From: Kofleriaceae bacterium
GTDB taxonomy: Bacteria > Myxococcota_A > Polyangia > Haliangiales > Haliangiaceae
Direction: 5' to 3'
Assembly: GCA_020633495.1 (NCBI GenBank)
Contig: JACKDR010000007.1
Location: 186,001-250,000 of the forward strand
Length of the DNA stretch: 64,000 nt
Positions 45,497-53,819 of this stretch are shown here, piece after piece (position 1 is the stretch's first letter; each line of letters starts with the position of its first letter). The translations under genes and the position numbers were made by a program. The notes under the pieces are model-generated. The model was not told the origin of the DNA and ran no database searches. It worked only from the letters and a program-made list of their open reading frames with translations.

Positions 45497-46423
45497 ATGA
45501 GCCTGGCCATGACCAGCACGTCCCGGCTGTGCGAGGGCCGCGTCGCGATCGTCACCGGCGCCGGCCGCGGCCTCGGCCGCGCCCACGCGCTCGAGCTGGC
45601 GCGCCACGGCGCCCGCGTCGTCGTCAACGATCTGGGCGTCGCCGCCGACGGCGGCGGCCGCGACGCCGGCCCCGCCGAGGCGGTGGCCGCCGAGATCCGC
45701 GCCGCCGGCGGCGACGCCATCACCAGCGATCACGACGTCGCCGACTGGGACGGCGCGCGCGCGATGATCGAGCTGGCGGTCGCCGCCTGGGGCCGGCTCG
45801 ACGTCCTGGTCAACAACGCCGGCTTCGTCCGCGATCGCATGGTGGTGTCGACCGCCGAGGACGAGTGGGACGCGGTGATCCGCGTCCACCTCAAGGGCCA
45901 CTTCGCGCCGGCGCGGCACGCCGCGGCGTACTGGCGCGAGGCCGCCAAGCGCGGCGTCGCCGTCGACGCCCGCATCGTCAACACGACCTCGGGCGCCGGG
46001 CTGCAGGGCTCGATCGGCCAGGCCAGCTACGCCGCGGCCAAGGGCGGCATCGCGTCGCTGACCCTGGTCCAGGCCGCGGAGCTCGGTCGCTACGGCGTCA
46101 CGGTCAACGCGATCGCGCCGGCGGCGCGGACCCGCATGACCGAGACCGCGTTCGCCGAGATGATGAAGGCGCCGGCCGACGGCTTCGACGCGATGGCGCC
46201 GGACAACGTCGCGCCGCTGGTGGCGTGGCTGGCCAGCGGCGAGGCCCGCGGCGTCACCGGCCGCGTCTTCGAGGTCTCGGGCGGCGCGATCGCGGTCTCC
46301 GACGGCTGGCGGCCGGCCGGCAAGGTCGACCGCGGCGCCCGGTGGCAGGCGACCGAGCTGGGCTCGGTGGTGCGCGATCTGCTGGCGTCGTCACCGGCGC
46401 CGATGCCAGTCTACGGGGCGTGA
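45497..46423 (+). CDS. short-chain dehydrogenase (Rv3548c / 17-beta-HSD4-like)
   Basis: This 308-residue SDR has TGAGRGLGRAHALELARHGARVVVNDLG, LVNNAGFVRDRM, EDEWDAVIRVHLKGHF, NTTSGAGLQGSIGQASYAAAKGG and a C-terminal MPVYGA. It resembles Rv3548c and the 17-beta-hydroxysteroid dehydrogenase type 4 group, which oxidise 3-hydroxyacyl-CoA or steroid hydroxyls. Two starts are possible (45497 and the internal ATG 45509); neither has a clear ribosome binding site. The stop overlaps the GH5 start (TGATG), so the two are co-translated. Confidence 0.88.
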   Translation: MSLAMTSTSRLCEGRVAIVTGAGRGLGRAHALELARHGARVVVNDLGVAADGGGRDAGPAEAVAAEIRAAGGDAITSDHDVADWDGARAMIELAVAAWGRLDVLVNNAGFVRDRMVVSTAEDEWDAVIRVHLKGHFAPARHAAAYWREAAKRGVAVDARIVNTTSGAGLQGSIGQASYAAAKGGIASLTLVQAAELGRYGVTVNAIAPAARTRMTETAFAEMMKAPADGFDAMAPDNVAPLVAWLASGEARGVTGRVFEVSGGAIAVSDGWRPAGKVDRGARWQATELGSVVRDLLASSPAPMPVYGA

Positions 46424-47886
46424 TGCGTCGCCTCACCGCCGTCGGCGTCGGGATCGGGCTGGTGGCCGCGGCCGTGGCCGCGGGGTGCGGCGGCGACGAC
46501 GGCGCGGCCGGCGACGCGCTGCCCGAGGCGCCGCGGTGCGCGATCGCGGCGCCGGCGCGGGGCGCGCTGCACGTCGACGGCACCCGGATCGTCGACGACG
46601 CCGGGCGCACCGTCAGCCTGCGCGGCGTCAACGCCGGCGCCCGCAGCAAGTTCGCGCCCTACGCGCCGTTCGACTTCACCGACGACGGCAGCGGCGCCGG
46701 CTACCAGGCCGCCCTCGACGCCTACCTCGATCGCGCGGCGGCGTGGGGCATCGACGTGCTGCGCGTGCCGGTGTCGTGGCAGGCGCTCGAGCCGACGCCG
46801 GGCACCTGGGACGACGGCTACCTCGACCGCTACGTCGCGCTGCTCGAGGGCGCGTGGGCGCGCGGCCTGTGGACGATCGTCGACTTCCACCAGGACGTCT
46901 ACGCCGATCCGTTCTGCGGCGACGGCTTCCCGCGGTGGACGCTGGCCGATCCGGGGCCGGCGCAGCGCGACTGCGCCGACTGGTTCCAGGGCTACGACCA
47001 CGCCGACGTCCAGGCCGCGTTCGACGCCTTCTGGGCCGACGACGGCGGCGTCCGCACCGCATTCGTCGCGATGTGGGCGCACGTCCTCGACCGGGTCCGC
47101 GACACCGCGGGCGTCGTCGGCTACGAGCCCATCAACGAGCCGCACGGCGGCTCGGCGAACGCGGCGACCTGGGCGGCGACCACGCTGGCCGACTTCTACG
47201 GCGACATGGCGGCGCTGGTGGCGGCCCACGATCCGGGCGCGCTGACCTTCGTCGACACCACGGGGGTCGACGGCATCACCAGCGACACCTCGCTGACCCG
47301 GCCGGCGGGTGACGGCATCGTGCTGGCGCCGCACTCGTACGACATCGGCGCGCTGTTCGGCGGCAGCGTCCACCCCGACGTCGCGGGCCGGCTGGCGCCG
47401 TGGGCCGCGCTCGGCGACGCGTGGGGCGTGCCGGTGCTGATCGGCGAGATGGGCATCCGGGTCGACAACCCCGAGGCCGCGGTGCACCTGCGCCGCCACC
47501 TCGACGCCATGGACGCGCTCGGGCTGCACGGCACGTGGTGGGAGTACAGCGTCAGCACCGAGCTGTGGAACGGCGAGGACCTGTCGATCGTCGGCGGCGA
47601 CGGCGCCGACACCGTCATGGTCGCCGAGCTGGCGCGGCCGTTCGTGCGCGCGGTCGACGGCGCCGTCGACGCGACGTCGTGGGACCCCGACGCCCGGCGG
47701 TTCGCGGTGACCTGGACCCCGGCGGGCGACGCGCCGGCCGAGCTGTCGCTGCCCGACCGGCTCGGCGAGGTCCGGATCGGCGCGCGCGGCGCCTGCGTCG
47801 AGGTCGACGCCGCGGCGCGGGTCGTGCGGGTCCAGCCCGACGCTGGCGCGACCTCGGTCGCGGTGACGATCGAGCCGGCGCGGTAG
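46423..47886 (+). CDS. GH5 glycoside hydrolase lipoprotein (endoglycoceramidase/steryl-glucosidase-like)
   Basis: This 487-residue protein has a lipoprotein signal (GLVAAAVAAGC). The GH5 barrel that follows shows DDAGRTVSLRGVNAGARSK, VLRVPVSWQALEPTPGTWDDGYL, VDFHQDVYAD, the acid/base E239 in YEPINEPHGG and the nucleophile E342 in LIGEMGIR. A C-terminal beta domain follows. The pattern is the endoglycosylceramidase branch of GH5, which includes fungal enzymes that hydrolyse steryl glucosides. It is co-transcribed with a steroid SDR under operator 45463. Acting on steryl glucosides at the envelope is therefore a reasonable but untested role. Confidence 0.83.
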   Translation: MRRLTAVGVGIGLVAAAVAAGCGGDDGAAGDALPEAPRCAIAAPARGALHVDGTRIVDDAGRTVSLRGVNAGARSKFAPYAPFDFTDDGSGAGYQAALDAYLDRAAAWGIDVLRVPVSWQALEPTPGTWDDGYLDRYVALLEGAWARGLWTIVDFHQDVYADPFCGDGFPRWTLADPGPAQRDCADWFQGYDHADVQAAFDAFWADDGGVRTAFVAMWAHVLDRVRDTAGVVGYEPINEPHGGSANAATWAATTLADFYGDMAALVAAHDPGALTFVDTTGVDGITSDTSLTRPAGDGIVLAPHSYDIGALFGGSVHPDVAGRLAPWAALGDAWGVPVLIGEMGIRVDNPEAAVHLRRHLDAMDALGLHGTWWEYSVSTELWNGEDLSIVGGDGADTVMVAELARPFVRAVDGAVDATSWDPDARRFAVTWTPAGDAPAELSLPDRLGEVRIGARGACVEVDAAARVVRVQPDAGATSVAVTIEPAR

Positions 47887-47900
47887 CGGACGGCGCGCGA

Positions 47901-48935
47901 TCAGGCGGCCGCGTCGCGGGCGACGAGCCGGGCCGTCGCGCGGTCCCAGCGCCACGCCGTGGCCGCGTCGTCGAGGTGGACGCCGCCCAGCCAGCGATCG
48001 ACGCCGTCGGCGAGGCGATCGGCGGTGCCGGCGAGGACGTCGCGGCCGTGCGGCGTCAGCGCCAGCGTGGTGTCGCGGCCGAGCAGCCGGCCGGTCGGCG
48101 TGCGGCCGTGGACCTCGATCAGCGCCGCCGGCGGCGCGGCCAGATCGGCGAGCAGGTGCTCGAACGAGGCGTCGGCGACGTAGTAGGCGTCCTCGCCATC
48201 GAGCACCGCCAGCCACGCCGGGACGCTCGCGGTGACGCCGCCGTCGATGGTGGCGAGCAGCGCGCGCTCGGTGCGCGACAGGCCGTCGTGGCTGCCGGGG
48301 TACTCCTCGAGGTGGCGACGCAGGGCGCGGGCGAGGAACCGCAGCGCGGCGAGGTCACCGTCGAGCAGGGCGACCAGCGCGCGCGGATCTGGCGCGGTGT
48401 ACGCGCTCCACGCCGCGGCGCCGAGCGTGCGCATCGCGGCGGTGATCGGGGCGCGCGTCGGGTACAGCGCGACGAGCTGGTCGGGGCGGAGCTGGCCGAG
48501 GCCCCGGAAGTCGGCGACGTCGGGGTGGGCGTCGATCGAGACCAGCGACAGCGCGGGGAGCGGTGGCGCCGACGCGGCGGCGCCGGTCGTGCGCTCGACC
48601 AGCGCCAGCAGGCGGATCAGCAGCAGCTGGTCGAAGAGATCGTGCTCGTACCACAGGACGAGCTCGTCGGTGGGCGTCGCGCCGGTGAGGGCGTCGACGA
48701 CGGTGCGGTCCCAGGCTTCGAGCTGGGCGCGCACGCTGCGCTCGTCGTCGTGGCCGGCGGAGGCGAGGAAGCCGGCGCGGACGTCCCACCAGGCGGCGTC
48801 CCACACCGGCGGGCACGGTCCCTCGGCGAGGACGTCGGCGAGCACGGCGACCGCGCCGGGGGCGCCGGGCGCGCCGGCGGTGCGCAGCGAGCCCGCGGTG
48901 GAGTCGCCGTTGCAGACGTGGAGGGTGCGGGGCAT
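47901..48935 (-). CDS. DUF1835 domain protein
   Basis: This 344-residue protein starts with the DUF1835 pattern LHVCNGDSTAGSLR...LADVLAEGPCP, then ELVLWYEHDLFDQLLLIRLL, and a C-terminal part with LTPHGRDVLAGTADR. Members are of unknown function. It converges with the GH5 gene 14 bp away, is flanked upstream by repeat DNA, and has no operator, so it is probably not part of the steroid regulon. Confidence 0.78.
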   Translation of the reverse strand: MPRTLHVCNGDSTAGSLRTAGAPGAPGAVAVLADVLAEGPCPPVWDAAWWDVRAGFLASAGHDDERSVRAQLEAWDRTVVDALTGATPTDELVLWYEHDLFDQLLLIRLLALVERTTGAAASAPPLPALSLVSIDAHPDVADFRGLGQLRPDQLVALYPTRAPITAAMRTLGAAAWSAYTAPDPRALVALLDGDLAALRFLARALRRHLEEYPGSHDGLSRTERALLATIDGGVTASVPAWLAVLDGEDAYYVADASFEHLLADLAAPPAALIEVHGRTPTGRLLGRDTTLALTPHGRDVLAGTADRLADGVDRWLGGVHLDDAATAWRWDRATARLVARDAAA

Positions 48936-49009
48936 GGCGCCGGGGGCAGCGTAGCGTGGTGGCGCGGCGGGGTCACGGCCGGTGCGGCGGCGTACGGCGC
49001 GGTGCCCGG

Positions 49010-49064
49010 CCCTTCGACTCCGGGCTCGCCGCTTCGCGGCTCGCCCTGCGCTCAGGGCGAGCGG
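49010..49064 (+). repeat. 55-bp dispersed intergenic repeat, copy 6 (diverged)
   Basis: It keeps the CCCTTCGACTCCGGG start and CTCAGGGCGAGCGG end with an internal GCTCGCCGCTTCGCGGC hairpin. It lies in the 217-bp gap 48936-49152, which holds only this and the simple repeat. Confidence 0.5.
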
Positions 49065-49071
49065 ACTGGCA

Positions 49072-49152
49072 GCGGTGTGGTGCAGTGCGGTGCGGTGCGG
49101 CGCGGTGCGGTGCGGTGCGGCGTGCGGCGCGGTGCGGTGCGGTGCGGCGCGG
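49072..49152. repeat. simple repeat, period 5 (TGCGG)
   Basis: An imperfect tandem run of TGCGG units of about 80 bp ends at the fadD3 stop codon. Variants include TGCAG and GGCGC. It is too short and uniform to be a CRISPR array. Confidence 0.7.
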
Positions 49153-50724
49153 TCAGGGCAGCTCGGCGGCGCGGCGGCGCAGCTCGAACTTGAGGACCTT
49201 GCCGGTGGCGTTGAGGGGCAGGGCGTCGACGGCGACGAACCGGCGCGGCACCTTGAAGTTGGCCATGTGGTCGCGGCTCCACGCGGTGAGCGCGGCGGCG
49301 TCGATGGTGGCGCCGGCCCGCGGGATGACGAACGCGACGCCGATCTCGCCGAGGCGCGGGTCGGGCGCGCCGACCACCGCGACCTGCGCGATCGCCGGGT
49401 GGCGCAGCAGGACGCCCTCGATCTCGGCCGGGTAGGCGTTGAAGCCGCCGACGATGAACATGTCCTTCTTGCGGTCGGTGATGCGCAGGTAGCCGCGGTC
49501 GTCGAGGACGCCGACGTCGCCGGTGCGTAGCCAGCCGTCGCGATCGATCGCCGCCGCGGTGGCGTCGGCGTCGTCGAGGTAGCCGCGCATGACGTTGTAG
49601 CCGCGGATCACGACCTCGCCGGCGGCGCCGGCGGCGACCGGTGCGCCGGCGTCGTCGACCACCGCGACCTCGACGCCCGGCATGGCGCGCCCCGAGGTGG
49701 TCGCCACGGTCTCGTCGTCGTCGCCGGCGCGGCACAGGGTCGCGACCCCGGTGCTCTCGGTGAGGCCGTAGCCGGTGAGCACGGTGGCGAAGCCGAGGTC
49801 GCGGCGCATGCGATGGACCAGCTCGACCGGCACGCTGGCGGCGCCGGTCACGGCGAGGCGCAGCGACGACAGGTCGACGTCGCCGCGCCCCGGGTGGGCG
49901 AGCAGCGACAGGTACAGCGTCGGCGGCCCCGGCAGCACGGTGATCCGGTCGCGGGCGATCCGCGCCAGCACGGCGTCGACGTCGAACGTCGGCTGCGGCA
50001 GCACCACCGCGCCGGCCTGCAGCGACGCCAGCCAGCCGGCCTTGTAGCCGAAGCTGTGGAAGAACGGCGCCACCACCAGGTACCGGTCGCCGCGGCGCAG
50101 GCCGACCAGGTCGCCCCAGTCGGCGAACGCGCGGGTGGTCTGGCCGTGCCGGCACGGCACCCCCTTGGGCGCGCCGGTGGTGCCCGAGGTGAACATCAGG
50201 TCGCAGACGTCGTCGGGGCCGACCGCGGCGGCGTCGCGCGCGACCGCGGCGGCGTCGGCGCGCGCGCCGCCGGCGACGAAGTCGGCCCACGCGGTGGCGC
50301 CAGCCGGGACGTCGCCGCCGAGGATCACCGTGGCGTCGAGGCGGGGCGCGGCCTCGGTCGCGCGCAGCATCGCGACGTAGCGGGCGCCGAGGAAGCCGTC
50401 GACGGTGAACAGCACCCGCGCCCGGCTCCGGGCCAGCACGAACGCGGCCTCGTCGCCCTTGTAGCGGGTGTTGATCGGCACCAGCACCGCGCCGCGGGCG
50501 TGGGTCGCCAGCGCCGCGACGATCCACCGCCACGAGTTGGGCGCCCAGATCGCGACCGCGTCGCCGGGCCCGACGCCCAGCGCCGCCAGCGCCCGCGCCG
50601 CCGCGGTCACGGCGTCCGCCAGCGCCGCGCAGCCGAGGCGGACGTCGCCGTCGACGATCGCCGGATCGTCGCCGCGGTCGCGGGCCGCGCGGGCCAGCAC
50701 CGCCGGGATCGTCGTCGCGCTCAC
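49153..50724 (-). CDS. fadD3: HIP-CoA ligase, FadD3-like
   Basis: This 523-residue adenylate-forming enzyme resembles FadD3. It shows WAPNSWRWIVAAL, GAVLVPINTRYKGDEAAFVLARSRA, FTSGTTGAPKG, PFFHSFGYKAG, TGYGLTESTG and the hinge RTGDVGVLDDRGYLRITDRKKDMFIVGGFNAYPAEIE, with Lys in LNATGKVLK. FadD3 activates HIP, the product after rings A and B are removed, for ring C/D oxidation. It ends the kstD-SRPBCC-fadD3 operon. GTG start lies 10 bp after the SRPBCC stop. Confidence 0.87.
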   Translation of the reverse strand: MSATTIPAVLARAARDRGDDPAIVDGDVRLGCAALADAVTAAARALAALGVGPGDAVAIWAPNSWRWIVAALATHARGAVLVPINTRYKGDEAAFVLARSRARVLFTVDGFLGARYVAMLRATEAAPRLDATVILGGDVPAGATAWADFVAGGARADAAAVARDAAAVGPDDVCDLMFTSGTTGAPKGVPCRHGQTTRAFADWGDLVGLRRGDRYLVVAPFFHSFGYKAGWLASLQAGAVVLPQPTFDVDAVLARIARDRITVLPGPPTLYLSLLAHPGRGDVDLSSLRLAVTGAASVPVELVHRMRRDLGFATVLTGYGLTESTGVATLCRAGDDDETVATTSGRAMPGVEVAVVDDAGAPVAAGAAGEVVIRGYNVMRGYLDDADATAAAIDRDGWLRTGDVGVLDDRGYLRITDRKKDMFIVGGFNAYPAEIEGVLLRHPAIAQVAVVGAPDPRLGEIGVAFVIPRAGATIDAAALTAWSRDHMANFKVPRRFVAVDALPLNATGKVLKFELRRRAAELP

Positions 50725-50734
50725 GGGGCGACCG

Positions 50735-51376
50735 TCACGCCGCGGCGGCGTCGTCGGCCGCGCCGGCGTCGCCGCCGAGGTGGACGCGCTCGAGGTGCGC
50801 GGCGATCTTGTTGGCGAGCTCCTCGGCGGCGGGCTCGAGCGCCGGCGCCAGCATGGCGTTGACCAGCGGCCCGGTGGGGCCGCCGGCGTCCATGCGCAGC
50901 GTGAAGCTGAGCCGCGACCGCACCGCGCCGATCGGGCCGGTCAGCCGCTTCGGCGCCTCGCCGTGCATCCTGCGGAACATGCGGCGGAACAGCCAGTCGA
51001 GGAACCGACGGCCGAACCAGCGCCGGCGCCGCGTCGGCGCGGGCGCGGCGTCGGCGTCGGCGCCGTCGTCGCCGGTCGCCGGCGCGTCGTCGGTCATGAC
51101 CAGGACGCCGCCGCCGTCGACCTTCTCGTTGAGCCCGGTCAGCGTGAACGTGACCCGCTCCTGGTCGATCCACTCGGTGATGTGGGCGCGCAGCTTCACC
51201 GTCCGCGACAGGATCCCGACGTCGCCCTTGAGGGTCCAGATCGAGTCGGTGTCGTCGATGATCTCGTGGCCCTGGTAGCCGGTGACGAACGGCGCCCAGT
51301 TGTTCATGTCCTTGACGAACTCCCAGATCTGCGGGCGCCCCAGCGGCATCGTGGTGGCGTACTCGACCTCGGGCAT
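50735..51376 (-). CDS. SRPBCC (CoxG/START-like) protein
   Basis: This 213-residue protein has the SRPBCC lipid-pocket pattern, with MPEVEYATTMPLGRPQIWEFVKDMNNWAPF, GVLSRTVKLRAHITEW and a C-terminal helix AEELANKIAAHLERV. A basic insert (RRRRWFGRRFLDWLFRRMFR) interrupts the fold. It may bind a steroid or help membrane association. GAGGAG precedes the ATG. It lies between kstD and fadD3, so a carrier role for a steroid intermediate is inferred. Confidence 0.78.
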   Translation of the reverse strand: MPEVEYATTMPLGRPQIWEFVKDMNNWAPFVTGYQGHEIIDDTDSIWTLKGDVGILSRTVKLRAHITEWIDQERVTFTLTGLNEKVDGGGVLVMTDDAPATGDDGADADAAPAPTRRRRWFGRRFLDWLFRRMFRRMHGEAPKRLTGPIGAVRSRLSFTLRMDAGGPTGPLVNAMLAPALEPAAEELANKIAAHLERVHLGGDAGAADDAAAA

Positions 51377-51402
51377 GGTCGGCTCCTCGTCGGTGGTCGT
51401 CG

Positions 51403-53061
51403 TTACTTGGCGCCCGGCTGGGCCGCGGCGTGGCGGCCGGCCAGGTAGCCGAAGGTCATCGCGGCGCCGATCGTGGCGCCGGCGCCGGGGTAGCCCGCGC
51501 CGGTGACGCCGGCGGCGACGTTGCCGGCGGCGTACAGCCCGGGGATCGCCTCGCCGCCGACGCGCAGCACCCGGGCGTCGCCGTCGATGCGCGGCCCGCC
51601 CTTGGTGCCGATCGCGCCGGGGTGGACCTGGATCGCGTAGAACGGGCCCTGCTCGATCGTCCCGAGGTTGGGGTTCTGGCCGTGCTCGGGATCGCCGTAG
51701 AAGTGATCGTAGAGGCTCTCGCCGCGGTGGAAGTCGGGATCCGCGCCCTCGACCGCGAACCGGTTGAAGCGCGCGACGGTCGCGGCCAGGCCGCGGGCGT
51801 CGACGCCGATCGCCGCCGCCAGCTCGTCGAGGGTGTCGGCCTTGACCAGCCACTCGGGCACCGGCATGCCCGGCACGTAGGTCAGCAGCGCGTAGCGGGC
51901 CAGGTACTGGGCGTCGAGGACGATCCACGCCGGCAGGTTGGGCCGCTGGTAGCTGACCGGATCGAAGGCGAAGAACGCCTTCATCATGTCGTTGTAGTTA
52001 TGGGCCTCGTTGACGAAGCGCTGGCCGGCGCGGTTGACGATGATCGTGTGGGGCAGCGACCGGGTCGCGAAGTCGCCGCGGTGCAGCTGGCGGCCGTCGT
52101 AGTCTTCGCCGGGGATCACCAGCGACGGGCACCACCACGCCTCGCTCATGTTGCCGAGGTCGGCGCCCAGCGCCATCGCCATGCGCAGGCCGTCGCCGTC
52201 GTTGCCGGGCGGGCTGTTGGGGTGGGTCAGCGGCCCGCCCAGGAACCGGCCGACCAGCTCGGCGTTCCACTCGAAGCCGCCCGACGCCAGGACGACGCCG
52301 CGGCGGGCCCGGATCAGGAGCTCCTTGCCGTCGTGCTCGGCGCGGACGCCGGCGACCCGGTCGTCCTCGACGATCAGCTCGTGCACCGCGGTGCCGAGCT
52401 TGGGCTCGAGGCCGCGATCGAGCAGCGCCTTGAGCAGGCCGCCCGCGAGCGCGCCGCCGTAGCACACCAGGCCCTGCTTGAAGCGCTTGGCCAGGACGCC
52501 GAACGGCAGCGCCGACGGCTTGGAGAACACGCCCCAGTCGGTGGCCTCGCTGACCGACATCGCGGTCATGCCGAAGACCGGGCTGCGCCGCAGCTTGTCC
52601 TTCCAGGCGCCGAGCTGGTTGGTGTCGAACAGCCCGGGGTCGAGCGAGCGGCCGCCGGGGCGCCCGCCCTCGAACTCGGGGTGGTAGTCGGGGTAGCGGG
52701 CCAGCGCCTTGAACGCGACCGGGGTGGCGCCCTCGACGAACTCGATCATCTCGGGCGCGGCCGCGAGGTAGCGCCGGATCATCGCCGGATCGCTGCGGCC
52801 GTCGGCGAGCCGGGTCACGTAGGCGAGCGCGGCGTCGAACGAGTCCTCGATGCCGACCTCGGCCATGTGCCGGTTGTTGGGCACCCAGACCACGCCGCCG
52901 GACACCGCGGTGGTGCCTCCGAACTTCTCGCTCTTGTCGAGGACGACCACCCGGGCCTTGCCGGCGTGCGCGGCCAGCGCCGCGGTGGCGCCCGCCGCGC
53001 CGGTGCCGACGACGACGACGTCCGTGTCCAGGTGCCAGGGCTTGCTCTTGCGGAACCACAT
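51403..53061 (-). CDS. kstD: 3-ketosteroid delta-1-dehydrogenase, KstD-like
   Basis: This 552-residue flavoprotein has the FAD fold DVVVVGTGAAGATAALAAHAG, LDKSEKFGGTTAVSGGVVWVP, ASGGFEWN and a C-terminal GLYAAGNVAAGVTGAGYPGAGATIGAAMTFG. The YPGAGATIG block with its Tyr and Gly is diagnostic for KstD, which inserts the C1-C2 double bond before ring B opening. The ATG is 15 bp from operator 53077. It diverges from kstR, so the two could be co-regulated by one site. Confidence 0.88.
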   Translation of the reverse strand: MWFRKSKPWHLDTDVVVVGTGAAGATAALAAHAGKARVVVLDKSEKFGGTTAVSGGVVWVPNNRHMAEVGIEDSFDAALAYVTRLADGRSDPAMIRRYLAAAPEMIEFVEGATPVAFKALARYPDYHPEFEGGRPGGRSLDPGLFDTNQLGAWKDKLRRSPVFGMTAMSVSEATDWGVFSKPSALPFGVLAKRFKQGLVCYGGALAGGLLKALLDRGLEPKLGTAVHELIVEDDRVAGVRAEHDGKELLIRARRGVVLASGGFEWNAELVGRFLGGPLTHPNSPPGNDGDGLRMAMALGADLGNMSEAWWCPSLVIPGEDYDGRQLHRGDFATRSLPHTIIVNRAGQRFVNEAHNYNDMMKAFFAFDPVSYQRPNLPAWIVLDAQYLARYALLTYVPGMPVPEWLVKADTLDELAAAIGVDARGLAATVARFNRFAVEGADPDFHRGESLYDHFYGDPEHGQNPNLGTIEQGPFYAIQVHPGAIGTKGGPRIDGDARVLRVGGEAIPGLYAAGNVAAGVTGAGYPGAGATIGAAMTFGYLAGRHAAAQPGAK

Positions 53062-53076
53062 CGGTGTGGCTCGGAG

Positions 53077-53090
53077 TGAAACATGTTCTA
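53077..53090. promoter_or_regulatory. KstR-type operator (kstD / kstR divergent promoter)
   Basis: TGAAACATGTTCTA lies 15 bp from the kstD start and 27 bp from the chosen kstR start, as expected for autorepression. Confidence 0.88.
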
Positions 53091-53111
53091 CTTCGGGCGC
53101 GCAAGCGAAAG

Positions 53112-53125
53112 GAGAACGTGTTGCA
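53112..53125. promoter_or_regulatory. degenerate second operator over the kstR start
   Basis: GAGAACGTGTTGCA keeps AACNNGTT and the final A but has G at position 1. It overlaps the ribosome binding site and start codon of kstR, so it may strengthen autorepression or be a chance match. Confidence 0.4.
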
Positions 53126-53786
53126 CCCGACCACGTCGGGGTGCGATGATCGCGAAGCCGTGAGCACCAACGAGAAGAGCCGGATCGACAAGATCTTCGA
53201 CGTCGCGATCGAGCTGGCCGAGGCCGGCGGATACGACAACGTGCGCCAGCGGGACGTCGCGGCGCGAGCCGGCGTGGCGCTCGGCACCCTCTACAAGCGC
53301 TTCCGCAGCAAGGAGGACATCCTGTCGGCGGCGCTCGAGCGCGACAGCGCCAAGCTGGAGCGCCGGATCGAGAAGACGCCGATCAAGGGCGACAGCGTCG
53401 AGGATCGCCTGCTGGGCTTCTACACGATGCTGACCCGGGCGCTGTGCCGGCGGCCGCACTACGCCCGCGCCGTGGTCCGCGCGATGGCGTCGGGCCAGCC
53501 CGAGGTCGCCCGCCACGTCGTCGCCTACCAGGGCCGCATGAACGCGATGCTGATCGCGACGATGCGCGGCGTCGGCCGGCTCACGATCGGTGACGCCACC
53601 GCCGATCCGCCGACCGAGCGCGAGCAGACGCTGGCGCTGCTGCTGCAGCAGAACTGGTTCGCGTCGCTGGTCGGCTGGGCCGCCGGCCTGCACAGCCAGG
53701 CCGACGTCATCGAGCACGTGCGGATGGCGCTGCGCCTGTACCTGCGCGCGATGGACGCCGAGGACAAGGACAAGCGGTCGCGCTGA
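53118..53786 (+). CDS. kstR: TetR-family repressor, KstR-like
   Basis: This 222-residue TetR regulator resembles KstR in the helix-turn-helix domain (DVAIELAEAGGYDNVRQRDVAARAGVALGTLYKRFRSKEDIL, HTH about residues 46-65) and in the ligand domain (NWFASLVGWAAGLHS, HVRMALRLYLR). KstR represses sterol catabolism and is released by a steroid-CoA ligand. GTG 53118 follows AAAGGAG but at short spacing; TTG 53121 or GTG 53160 are alternatives. It is the only DNA-binding regulator in the window and is the best candidate to bind the palindromes. Confidence 0.9.
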   Translation: MLHPTTSGCDDREAVSTNEKSRIDKIFDVAIELAEAGGYDNVRQRDVAARAGVALGTLYKRFRSKEDILSAALERDSAKLERRIEKTPIKGDSVEDRLLGFYTMLTRALCRRPHYARAVVRAMASGQPEVARHVVAYQGRMNAMLIATMRGVGRLTIGDATADPPTEREQTLALLLQQNWFASLVGWAAGLHSQADVIEHVRMALRLYLRAMDAEDKDKRSR

Positions 53787-53819
53787 CGCGGCGGCGGCGG
53801 CGCCCGCGGCCGCCGCCGG

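Noticed and set aside
45497..46423. Calling this SDR ChsB1/Hsd4A
   Set aside because: It shares the 17-beta-HSD4 fold, but its C-terminal pattern is closer to the Rv3548c type, so no gene symbol was given.
49072..49152. Tandem units resembling a short CRISPR array
   Set aside because: Units are 5 bp with no spacers, so it is a simple repeat.
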